From positions 24,594,297 to 24,658,296 of the forward strand of contig OY294068.1 in NCBI GenBank assembly GCA_958510875.1: 64,000 nucleotides of DNA. Direction: 5' to 3'. Made by a program: the position numbers and the translations under genes. Origin of the DNA: Endomychus coccineus. Its lineage: Eukaryota > Arthropoda > Insecta > Coleoptera > Endomychidae. This document shows, piece after piece, positions 46,265-56,964 of the stretch. Positions within the stretch are counted from its first letter, which is position 1. The number at the start of each line of letters is the position of its first letter. The notes below the pieces were generated by a model that saw only the letters and a list, made by a program, of their open reading frames with translations, made no database searches and was not told where the DNA came from.

Positions 46265-47237
46265 TCAAAAATTTTTTTTTGATTAGCTTCAGGAGGTTCT
46301 CAAGACCATTCATACACCTTAAAACTTCTTGGGAACCCCAACCTCACCCATTGAGGGTGAAAATGGCCCGAAATCTTCAAGTCTTCAATTGTATTTTCTA
46401 CAAAAAAAGGTATTTTGGAATTTCGAGTGCACCTAGGAGGTTTTCTGGGTCGCTGAACACGAATCCGTAGCCAGATTTACTTGCAATCCATCGCAGGAGT
46501 GGTAAAATCGACGAAATTGGCCAATTTTGCACCCCGTTATTTTGCAATTTACGTGTTTTAAACATTACGAATGCACTAAGGAGGTTTTCTTGGGTCGCTG
46601 AATAGGATTTCGAAGCCAGATTTACTCGAATATCATCGTAGGGGTGAGAAATTTACAAAAATTGGTAATTTGACACGCCTCTAAATTTTAATTATTTTTG
46701 CATTTCAAAATTACTTCGGAGTAAATCTGGCGTAGGAATCGTATCCAGCGACCCAGAAAACTCTCTTGGTGCATTCGAAATGCCAAAAACACGTAAATTA
46801 CAAAATAACGTATAGGGGTGCAAAATTGGCCAATTCCGTCGATTTTACCACCCCTACGATGGATTGCAAGTAAATGTGGCTACGGATTCGTGATCAGTGA
46901 CCCAAAAAACCTCCTTGGTGCATTCGAAATGCCTAAAACACGTAAATTGGAAAATAACATATTAGAGGTGTGAAATTGGCCAATTTTGACGATTTGACCA
47001 CCCCTACGATGGATTGCAAGTAAATCTGGCTACGGATTCGTGTTCAGCGACACAAAAACAAACCCTAGGTGCACTCGAAATGTCAAAATACCTTTTTTTG
47101 TAGAAAATACAATCCAAGACTTGGAGATTTCGGGCCATTTTCGTCCCCAATGTGTGGGGTTGGGGTAACCAAGAGGTTTTAAGGTGTATGAATGATCCTG
47201 AGAACCTCCTAAAGCTGATGCAGAAAAAAAAATTTTC
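46265..47237. mobile_element. Foldback element with internal direct repeats
   Basis: The outer sequence GGAGGTTCTCAAGACCATTC (left, about 46291) pairs with its inverse at 47190-47210, and pairing continues through AAAATGGCCCGAAATCT. Inside, an about 150-180 bp unit containing TGGGTCGCTGAACACGAATC and ATGGATTGCAAGTAAATCTG appears twice in the left arm and three times inverted in the right arm. There is no protein. The frames at 46279-46470 and 47004-47288 are the two arms read through. The architecture and the core GGTCGCTGAACAC match the palindrome at 1-981. Confidence 0.85.
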
Positions 47238-47253
47238 CCCGGTCACAGCCTGG

Positions 47254-47610
47254 ACTAACCCCTTTGATGAAGTTTCCGATTTCGACAAATCCTGGATTTA
47301 CAAAATCAATTGTGAGTCGTGTTCAAAATGCTATGTGAGTCAAAGTGGAAGGAAAATTCAAACTCGTTAAAATGAACATTTTGCCTATGTGAAGTAAAGT
47401 AATGGTGGAAAGTAAAGGGTAGCCGAACATATTTTGAATAACGGTCATATCATTTCTGAAAGAAAATTTATCGCTTCTTAAAACACAGTACGTACAAATA
47501 TCTAAGTAATTCAGAAGGGATGGAGATGTCTGAGCGAAAAAGCAATTTATTAAATTCCGATTTATCTTCAGCTGAGGGTAACCCATTGTTCACATTATTA
47601 TCCCCAAATA
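47254..47610 (+). pseudogene. Penelope-like element, GIY-YIG endonuclease fragment
   Basis: Reads DKSWIYKINCESCSKCYVSQ then SGRKIQTR (47281-47368; the GIY-YIG core, with the usual YVGQ.GR reading YVSQSGR), a stop, NEHFAYV, HILNNGHIISERK (about 47425-47465) and, shifted, EMSERKSNLLNSDLSSAEGN to about 47585. It is the C-terminal nuclease of a PLE. It starts immediately beside the foldback element, which may have inserted into it. Confidence 0.7.
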
Positions 47611-49992
47611 GTATTTAAACAGGCACATTTTGATGTATAATTTAGTTTACCATGATTTACTATGGCAAGCCACTTGCTTTCCGAAAGGTCCTCAGTACTT
47701 TAATAGTATTTTTAGTGAATATTTCTTACCAACCAAGTCCATTTTTCCAAATACGGGGTAGCGTTTCATTTGTCTATGCTATTAGGCAACACAATGCGTC
47801 TCACTTGCTCCTATTCACAAGACTCATATATACCGATTCGCAAATCTCAAACTGTATTTTGTTGAGGAGCATTCTGTATACCATGTACAACTGAACATTC
47901 TGGTAATAATTAGTTGTTCTATGAGCTATTGAAGAAGCTCAAACTCTTAACTGTGCGTTATGTTCGATGGAAGTAATAAGGTTCTTTGTTCGAGAGTTCA
48001 AATCAAGAATTGTATCAAACCAGCAATAATCTATTGATTGTACTGTATAAGTACGGCATTTGCTGTCATTTTCACCGACTCCTTGTTCCGGTTTAAGGAA
48101 TCTGCGTGAGGATGTTATTTAAAGTTATTATTTTAATGATTGATTAGAGCATTTCACGTATCAGCTTTGAATGAACGAAATCTCTGTAGCTTTTCCGGGT
48201 AATAATCAGTTACCTTGACACGAAAATTAAATGAGAAGACTTCCAGCCTCTTTTTCCGATCTATATTGAGATAGGACGGGCTTGATCTACAGATTAGCAA
48301 CGCACCTTCAAACACAAAAGAACGTTGAATATTTGATCAAGGCTCCATACTCAGAACGACACTGACATTTCTCGCTTTGACAACTGTCCTAAATCACCAT
48401 TTATCACGGAAGCATGGCGACTTTATTCGAATTTATTCCTTATTATATTATGAAATGAATCATCTTCCACAATGAAAACCTCATTCTGTCAAACAGCGGC
48501 ATGTCGACGTGAACGCATCGCACATTGACGCGATCCAATATTCTAAATACTCAATTGCGTTCTACTTGTAATGCGTGTATGGATAATATCCTCTATATAC
48601 ACCCTGAGTGCTTGATCGTGACTTCACAAACCAGAGACTATATTGCAGCTGGTCATCTGTACGTTATGCTGCAATACCGCCATTAAAACAAAAAAGTTTA
48701 ATTTATTTTTAAGGATATATGTGAGGACTTTTTGTGCAAGCGGGGTTTTCAGTAGTGAATTGAGTCGTTAGTTGCATCACATTTGATTTTTTTTAATGTG
48801 AATAACCTGTTTCCTAACGGATCTGTTCAAAATTTCACCAACAATATGCAGTTTAAATTAGGCTCATTGAAACCATACGGAATGTGTTGGTGTCGTTAAT
48901 TCATTCAAAGTCGAACTAGACTTCCACGTATTTAACTAATTTATTGGATACTTAAAAATCTGATTTTCGGGTCATCCTCTAAGTTACATCTGATGATAGG
49001 TTCCTGGAAAATTTCCCTTAATCGTTGTTCTTTTATAGGAGTTTTTACATTCATTAATATAATATTTATAAACTGGGCTGTGGATTTGGAATGCTCTATA
49101 TTTAAATCAAATTGAAGAAGAGCCTGTACATATTCATTGAATACCTATGAAACCTTGAAATTTTGACGTGCCAGTTCTGCAAGATAGGGTGCCCTCAAAT
49201 TCATGAATATCCAAATTTTAACAATTTTTCATATTCTTTTTCATGCATTTTTTTGAAGCATAAAATGAGGCAATATCCTCCTCCCCCGAGTCGGAGTTGA
49301 GATACTGCATAATTGGATTGGCTTGGAATTCAGCTAATTATTCCTTATACATTTGAGAATGTGAACCGAATCCATAGATAAAATAATGTTCTTGAATTAT
49401 CAACTGGATGAAGAAAAGATACTCAGAATATGTTGTATCCTTATTTCAATTTCAAGATAATTGACTTCATAAACATAAACAATAACATTTTAGACATAGA
49501 ACGAATAATAAATTCTGATTCAACTCTAACAATCATAAACACAAGTGCTGTTGTTGCAAGTAATATGTTTCTGCAAGCGGTATCAACAATATTTCCGGCT
49601 TCATTATCCAAGAATGGCCTTATACTGGCCTCATAAAAAAAGTATCTTGCTATTTTCTTGTTTATTCAAATATTTTCATTGAACTATCGAATCTCTTAAG
49701 TATAAATTAGAAACTATCTTCATAGGTGTTGAATGCGGCAAAATAATACAATTCAACTTCTTGAAGACGTCAGCGCTCAGGCCCTGGGTATACAGAGGGT
49801 ATTGGTATGGATCGCTCTATCTGACAATACTCTCTTATATATCGATTCGTGAACCTCAATCTGTATAGACATAGACAGTGGAAAAGATGAAAAAGTTGAT
49901 GGGTCAACTGTATCCTCATATCACACAAATATTCACTATAAGACTAGTTCCACCGATATAGCCTTCACTGCTATAAGATGGAATCTCACATA
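47611..49992. other. No recognisable feature
   Basis: 2.4 kb without a motif, palindrome or tandem array on either strand. A frame at 49430-49636 (plus, 68 codons) is unrecognised. Confidence 0.45.
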
Positions 49993-50838
49993 CGAAGCTT
50001 ATCCCAAAAGTATCCGACTTGCATTCATATCTTCATGCCACAACATTCAGACGACCTCTGTAGGGTACGAACGTCACCAGTAACTCTTTTTTGCATTGGT
50101 CGGATTTTTTTATTGCTAAAAATGACGGAAAGAACACCGAATTTGCATAAAATTTTGTTTCAATCTTGGTAAAAGTTGTGCGGAAGCAATTGAAATGTTA
50201 CAAAAGGCCTTCGGAGACGAGTGTATGGGCAAAACACAAATAAAAAAGTGGTATAAGCGGTTTGAAAGTGGCCGCACATCTGTTGATAGCGATCTTCGTT
50301 CTGGTCCACTTTCGACGAGAACAACATCGGATAATGTCGAGCGTGTGCGAGTTGCGATTGGACATGATCGTCGTTTGACTGTGAGGGAACTAGAAGATAA
50401 CTTCGGAATACCAGAAAGTTCTGTTTGGGAATTTCAACCGAGAATTTGGGGATGACGCGTGTGTGTTCAAAATTCATCCCAAAACTGCTCTCAGAACAGC
50501 TAAAAAATCTTAGATTAGAAATCGCTCAGTACAATCTGGAAATGATCAATAGTGATGAAAATTTGCTCAAACAGGTTATAACTGGTGATGAATCATGAAA
50601 ATGCCGCTTAAAGGACACCGCTTCGACGACAAAGAAACAGTAGAAACTAATGCGACGAGTGCACTAGAGGCGATTCCAAAAACTGACTTTCAAGACTGCT
50701 TTAGAAAGTGGAAGCATCGATATGAGCATGTTGTTCAATCAAATGGGGACTATTCTGAAGGATGCCACTAACCGGATGACGGAGAATAAATCAGACGTCG
50801 AGAAATTGAGGTAGTCGATACTTTTCGAACAGACCTCG
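49993..50838 (+). mobile_element. Internally deleted mariner element
   Basis: TA at 49991 and 50839 flank imperfect inverted ends: CGAAGCTTATCCCAAAAGTA at the left, and the inverse of CGAGGTCTGTTCGAAAAGTA at the right. The latter is close to known mariner ends. The 846-bp element contains the start and end of a transposase but not the middle, so it is a non-autonomous deletion derivative with additional mutations. Confidence 0.8.
50100..50790 (+). pseudogene. Mariner transposase, deleted and frameshifted
   Basis: Blocks: LHKILFQSW then a shift, EMLQKAFGDECMGKTQIKKW (from 50192), YKRFESGRTSVDSDLRSGPL, VRVAIGHDRRLTVRELEDNF (paired HTH DNA-binding domain to about 50420), shift, RVCSKFIPKLLSEQLKNLRL, EMINSDENLLKQVITGDES (first catalytic Asp, about 50590). 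It then jumps to AIPKTDFQDCFRKWKHRYEH and VVQSNGDYFEG (about 50670-50770), the C-terminus. The second and third catalytic Asp and everything between are lost. The recognition and N-terminal part would bind the element ends. Confidence 0.85.
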
Positions 50839-50840
50839 TA

Positions 50841-51701
50841 CAAGTTCTAAATGGAAGGTTAGGAATTTAGACGAGTTAGGATACACAAGGTATGATGCAA
50901 CGAAACAGCATTTAACGCATGGGGCAGCGTAACCAAACAACCATCACAATGTTGTTCGACACCAAGATGAGCAATGTAGTTATAATTAAAAGCAAATTGG
51001 TCTGTGAGTGTGCAAACAAATTATGATAGTTTTCCAGTAGAGCCAGCGTTCCGCATTCCTGCAGTGAAGTTAAAATATTTAGAACACACAAACCTTTCAA
51101 ACTTGCAAACTTATTAAGTCTTGTACAGGGTACAATTTTCATAAGGATCGTTCATCACTAAAGAAACTCTGTTAAAAGTGTTTTAATTCAAGAGCTTAAT
51201 TAATACATTAATAACCGTACAAAGATACCGGAACATGTCTTTGAAGATTTTTAAACTCCTTTTTTGTTGGAAATTCCTTCTAATTGCGTTCCCCTAATTA
51301 AAACTTTTTTGTTGGTTATAAAAATTTATGAATTATGAAACTTTTCAGGCGGAAATTTGAAAAAATTATAATACTGTACACTTCACTTTGTAGGGCCATG
51401 TACTTTGAATCACAAACTCTCAATGTTCATAAGAAATATCGTTTTGCATATTATAAATGTACAGGACAGCATGCCAAAATTAATTACCTAGCTATTTTAG
51501 CTCAAAGAGGGATTTATCACCAACCACTGCGATATACTCTTTCCTGTGAGGATATATTATTCAAAAAATCATGTACGATTCCAGAGCTATAAGAAGACAC
51601 CAGAAGTGCAATTTCTGAGATACTGATATAGAACCACATTTATGTGGAAGCATTGTAGAAAAACTTGGCTGAAAGAATGGGGACTAGAGAAATCAATCTT
51701 A
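50841..51701. other. No recognisable feature
   Basis: AT-rich. A frame at 51335-51592 (plus, 85 codons) shows no known domain. Confidence 0.4.
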
Positions 51702-52690
51702 CAATAATAATAATAATATTTATTCATTTGCTAATAAATTCATTGAATAGATACATGTTGTTATAACAAATTAATATAATGATCCACTTAAGCAGTGCAT
51801 CCAATGCTTGAATGTGGTATATACATATTAAATATAATCAATGTACTTGTTTATATAATAATTTGATAGCTACCTAATGTTAAATACTTAAATCTAAATA
51901 TATACAATCTACATTAAAATACTAAACTAAATAAGATTTTAAATAATAAAATGTAAGTAACAATTTTTAAAGCAAATGGTAATTCTCTGAATTCTAAAGC
52001 TTCTGTGGTAAGTATTAAAATATTGTTTTGAAAAATTCATGTATTTTATCTCTGTTTTGCAATGAGTGCCATTTACATTCTTTTTTATATTTCTTAATGT
52101 TATTAATCTTTTTTATTGTTTCAGGAAGGAAATTATATGCTTTAGGACAGAGAAAAGAAAGCGTCCGTTGACCTATGGCTTCATTTGGCTTAGTAGATAC
52201 TAATTCCTGTCTTCTGCGCGTTTGATATCCATGAGTTAGCGTATTTTTGATATCGAAGTATTTTTTAATGCATAACGCATGGAAAAATAGTTGCTTAATA
52301 TCCATTACTTGTGAGTCAGTGAACAATTGTTCACTAGAGTAAGTATTACTTTTAAGATCCTTTTTTGTATAATTTCAATTTTTTGCAGGTATATTTTGGA
52401 TGACCTTCCCCATGAGAGAATGCCATATGTTGAATGTGGCTCCACAAGGGTTTGATAAAGTATTTTAAGACTTTGTATATCCAACATATATTTAAGGTAT
52501 TTAAAGATGAAGATTAATTTGCGAAGTTCTTGGGTTAACTGTTCTATTTGTAGATCCCAGCGCATGTGCCTATCAATCATGACTCCAAGATATTTATTGC
52601 TTTTGGCAGTACCGATTTTAAAATCTTTAATGCTAAGCTCCTCATAATTAGGCAAACCAGAAACTTGCTCATCCAATACTAGAGATATAA
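51702..52690 (-). pseudogene. Jockey-like LINE, RT C-terminus and 3' tail
   Basis: The minus strand reads LPNYEELSIKDFKIGTAKSN, KYLGVMIDRHMRWDLQIEQL, LVEPHSTYGILSWGRSSKIY, QKIEIIQKRILKVILTL (52676-52305), a frameshift, then LTHGYQTRRRQELVSTKPNE and FLCPKAYNFLPETIKKINNI to a stop at 52015. The 3' untranslated part ends in (TAT/ATA)n at 51702-51725, a typical short-repeat LINE tail. It is 5'-truncated just after the catalytic RT. It lies tail-to-tail with the RNase H LINE at 52.8 kb. Confidence 0.8.
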
Positions 52691-52779
52691 AAATACATAG
52701 TTGAAAATTTGATATTCAGTGGGGCGTTGAAAAAATTTACAAAATGTATTTACAATTATCGAACAGCAGAAGGCTTCAT

Positions 52780-53165
52780 CAACCACCGAGTTTCACGCCC
52801 TCGAAGAGCGTAGTGAGTTCTCGCCTAAACTCTCTAAAACCCTACTCTCTATGAACAGGAGAGGCCTAAAACTGGTGACAGGACTCCTCACAGAACAATG
52901 TCATCCAAATAAACATCTACACATGATGGGCATTGTTGAAAACCCAACTAATGGTAGATGTGGAGACGCGGACGAGACTGCCTCTAATATCCTAGCATAA
53001 TGTCTAGCACTGGCTTCTCTTAGGCTACAACACCTCGGAAGCAAACAGATGCTACTTGAAGCCATAAGAGATATCAGACCATGCGAAATTTTAGCCTTCG
53101 GCACTCCCTTAATCCTGCAGGTCTGATTCTTGTAACAAGGGGTGCACAATGGACTCAATCAAGCG
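52780..53165 (+). pseudogene. RNase H LINE (R1/I-like), extreme C-terminus
   Basis: Reads NRRGLKLVTGLLTEQCHPNK, HLHMMGIVENPTNGRCGDAD, ETASNILA, stop, CLALASLRLQHLGSKQMLLE and AIRDIRPCEILAFGT (about 52855-53105). The conserved 'TG....N.HL...G......C..C....E...H.L..C' block follows RNase H in these elements; here one His/Cys position is replaced and one stop is present. The sequence upstream is too decayed to read. Confidence 0.75.
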
Positions 53166-54475
53166 GTCTAAGTGCTCCGGACTTGTCTGCTCTTGTTTTG
53201 ATTGATTGATACTCATTCATGTACCACTGGAACCGATCCATTTCAATACATGAGCACATTCTGTCTTATGTCATAAACCTTGGAGATAATCAAAAATAAA
53301 CAAAACGATTAGGTTTCAGATGCCAATATAGTCTCAGGGGATATAGTGCAGATTTCGGGGCATGCTGAACTTTATTGTCGCGACTTTGTCAAGGTTTTCG
53401 TACATTTTCAATGACGTTTTCAAATCATATGGGAAAATATTCTATAGTATGAGGAGAACAGAATAATCTATCCTTCTAGATATTAATATATACCAGTTTT
53501 GTTCGAATTTGGAGTTATTTACAGAATGAGTAATAAAGAGGCACCCCGGATGGAAGACTTCCCACGATGTTGTTTGTTGTACGAAATATTGAAGTCATAT
53601 CTTTTATATTAAATTATATCCTTCAGAAGTTGTCGACAAGCAGCTGATACTAGACTCATAAAGCAAAGCTCACTAACGAATATTCATCTCATCCCTTTGT
53701 TAGTAACGCGTTTGATGTGGATCCCTCTTTGCAACTTTATCGAATTCATTCCGAATTAATTAAAAATTTGATTAGTTCAATCAAACGGTCCCCAATTGTA
53801 TCATGCTATTTGAAGTTTCCATGATAATGCTCCTTTTCCAATTAATTTGCCTTATTTTATCAGCGATCTGTTTGTTACTTTTATAGAATGAATATTTTTA
53901 CAACTCAGAATATCTAATTATCGCTTTCCGAAGAGTAATAATGTATATTGTTGAATATACAAGATGTTCTTTATTGGTTCAATGAATTCCACAAGATAAC
54001 ATTTGACGATGTTGTAACTCATTTATGTAGTATTTTCAGTTAATATCCCTCATCACGCTTTCACATTTCGGGAGATAGAAGTTGTCCAATTCCGAATTTG
54101 AGTTCAGCAGAGCGTTTAGATTATTATTATTATTATTCATTTGAAAAGATGAATTTATTATGAAATGGAAATAAGGTTACCTACACTATTATTTTCTTAT
54201 TATCGAATTAGTTAGTATCTTGCTGATTTTCCATGAATAAAACAAGTTATTGGAAAGTTTTAAATTAAATGTCTATGAAAAATGTGAGTGCGTTATAATA
54301 CACTCTTATGGATGAGGAATTCGATACTACCATTAGTTTTCACTACAGACGCTGAGGCAACATGTCAACAGCGTTCCGAAATCTTGAAATTTTGACATCT
54401 CTTATATAAATTCACCATAAAATCACTTCTAACATGATTAATGATATTGACATCCACAAACTTCTGAGATTCCAT
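53166..54475. other. No recognisable feature
   Basis: AT-rich, with a short (ATT)n run near 54122. No motif on either strand. Confidence 0.45.
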
Positions 54476-54490
54476 AGAATATTTTCTATC

Positions 54491-54889
54491 TTGGATAGTA
54501 GACTTCCGCGGACAGCTAATCTTGAAACTTCTATCAGAGAAAAATCCTTGAAGCTATCGAAATCCTAAAACATACGAATAATCTGAACCGTGACTCAGGA
54601 TATTACCTTCCCAACATTTGGAAACCCATCCTCGAAAATTCCACTTCGCACATGATTGCACAACGGCAGGGTCAGGTGCCGGAACGAAGTTAATCACCGG
54701 AATGAAGGTAGTGAACTATGTAGCGTGAAGGATTTTCCTACAATAAATACGGCTACAGAAACCAGTAGAACCAGTTTCAGTTCAAGCCTCAAGCCTGCCC
54801 TGAAGATGTCACCTGTAATGGTTGGCGAAACGTCGGCATCACGTCGAGCTATTGTGACGTGGAATCCATCCGGAAGACAAGATTTTTCA
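54491..54889 (+). mobile_element. Short PLE-derived insertion with 15-bp target duplication
   Basis: AGAATATTTTCTATC occurs immediately on both sides (54476-54490 and 54890-54904). The 399-bp insert starts TTGGATAGTAGACTTCCGCG. At 54550-54640 it reads EAIEILKHTNNLNRDSGYYL and PNIWKPILEN, the last coding segment of the nuclease in many Penelope-like elements, then VGETSASRRAIVTWNPSGRQ near its end. It is a severely 5'-truncated PLE copy. The ends are shared with the 138-bp insertion at 62263-62400. Confidence 0.75.
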
Positions 54890-54904
54890 AGAATATTTTC
54901 TATC

Positions 54905-55689
54905 AGTTACACGATCCTCCTGAAAATGTCGCATTTTCCCAAAGTTCATAAGTATCGGACGAATAATAATGTTATTCGTCCAGTTACCGGAGGAATAGAT
55001 CCACCCTATGTTATATAGTTTAAGTTATCAAATATATCAGTATATGTATCGCCCCAGAATAATAATTAATTACCATTCAAATGATAAAATAGAAGAATGA
55101 AGGTATATATAGATTCAGTATTCCACTTTGTGTAGTAAAAGAGAAAATGAATTTTCCATCCGCCAAAACCCTATCCACAGTTTGGTCGAACGATGGAGAA
55201 ATGACAATTGAGTATTTCATGAAATGTTAATTTTTATTCTCAAATACAAAAAACATCATCATCTAATTTTCAATTGAAGGCTATTGATCCGTCAGCTCAC
55301 AATCTCCTTCCCTTCTTTGGAATGGTTATGATACTCAAGTTCTCCATAGGAATGGATACCTTTACTGTGGCGCCGTGTGTTACCGAGCACACCAATCAGT
55401 TTGAATTAAAATTGTTAGAGAAAGGATGAAATTCATTAACTGTTCCAGGTCAAACGGCCCTTGTTCGCCTCGTCGGCGAGCCTATTTTTATCAGCTTGAA
55501 CAAAACGTAAAACTATTTTAATTTAAGCGAACGCTGAGGTCAAAGTGACTATCTCCGTATCATTAATGATTAATTCATTTTCATTATGGGTCTTATCGAT
55601 CTCCAGCAGTTAATCACAGAATATAATAAATCTTCAAGGTTATTAGAGGTTCATAAATGAGATTGCTGATTTTCCCAAATTCATACGAA
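54905..55689. other. No recognisable feature
   Basis: A short open run after the insertion (54905-55018) is unrecognised. The rest is AT-rich and non-coding. Confidence 0.4.
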
Positions 55690-56270
55690 GATCTGATGGT
55701 TATCGATGATGAGTTATCTATAAAATTCACGGGAATTAGATCACACTTACACATATCCTCATTATTTTCGTATTTGAATACGTTTCGATCATACGACCAT
55801 CATCAGAAAACGTCTCACTATGTAAAAAGTGATTTCTTAAAACTAGTTGTATCACCACAAGGTGTCCTTATCGGACTAATTTCAATTAAAATTGCTAATA
55901 ACTCTAAATTTATATCGAACAGAACGTAATACGACCAAAGGACTGAACTAAAAATATGACGTTTGAGTATCCACTTTCGAACCAGATGTTGAAGATTTAT
56001 GAGGTAATAGGAAAAGGTTGTCAGACCTTATTGGAACTATTGTTATATGAGCATTCAAACTAAAATATACTTTCAACATTATAGAGACGCATGTAGGAAT
56101 TTGCAAGAGTCTTAATTAATTAAATCAGAATAAATCTGACTTAATGATTGAATATCTGTTCTATGATTCACAAACTTGGAGTCACGTTCCATGTGGATCA
56201 TCTCCAGAACAGATCTTTTATATTAGCTGGTTTCCTTAGTTGATCTATTAACAATTTTGTAATCGAACCA
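55690..56270 (-). repeat. Penelope-like element 3' region, second copy
   Basis: Aligns along its length with 25330-25940: shared blocks include AAGGACTGAACTAAAAATAT, TTTCGAACCAGATGTTGAAG and CTTGGAGTCACGTT. It corresponds to the 3' non-coding part plus the very end of the coding region of the PLE at 25-26 kb. The nuclease and RT are missing. The inverse of the SDDGR-type sequence lies near 55800. Confidence 0.75.
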
Positions 56271-56409
56271 TACATCCCCAAATCATTGAAATCGCAGTGA
56301 TTCTCGAAAAATCTGGTATTTCCATCCCAGAATGGACAAAAAAATTGTCACACATTTGAATGATCACAATATTTATCATATTGTCTTTCCTTCCCAGGGG
56401 TTAAACATC

Positions 56410-56790
56410 AAAGAAAATGTTGGCACTCACACAAGCTTTTCTTATACATAAAAACTACAAATTGAAGGAGGTGCCAACATTTTTTTTCCAATTTCAGACG
56501 ATTTGAACAATTTTTGGTTAAACGACCAAATTCTCGAGAATGGACGTATAGAAAATGTTGGCGTATAGTTTTCGAGTAATGAGCATCGACAACAAACATT
56601 TTCCGCCTGGTTAGAAAGTGTTATATCACGTTCCAATTTTGGTCATGAGTAAATCCGCCATTGCTGCCAACTGAATGGAGGAAAAATGTTTGGCATTTAT
56701 TGAATATTGATCGTCAAGGTACCCTCTTCAACTAGCACTAAACACCAAAGTGTTACAACACGTTCCAAAATTGAATATCTTCAGATTTGA
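56410..56790. repeat. Dispersed repeat, copy 2
   Basis: Reverse-complement copy of 41120-41500. Frames on the minus strand at 56408-56636 are shadows. It ends about 180 bp before the giant palindrome at 56965, whose inner arms also contain TGCCAACAC-type sequence, so the two might be related. Confidence 0.65.
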
Positions 56791-56964
56791 TCCCCGCGAA
56801 TTTTACCTATTTTTGAACTTCAAGAAATGGCTTGGTGGCAAGAGATTTGGCTCCAAAGATAAGGTCATCGCTGTACTAAACGCCTATTTTTAAGGTTAGC
56901 TGAAATCGTATTATTTGGAACTGATTGGAAAAACCTTGGACGAAGTGTATCGAGCTACAAGGAG

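Noticed and set aside
47004..47370. Frames spanning the 46-47 kb palindrome and reaching the PLE
   Set aside because: The parts inside the palindrome are repeats read through; only the section after about 47254 on the plus strand is PLE coding sequence.
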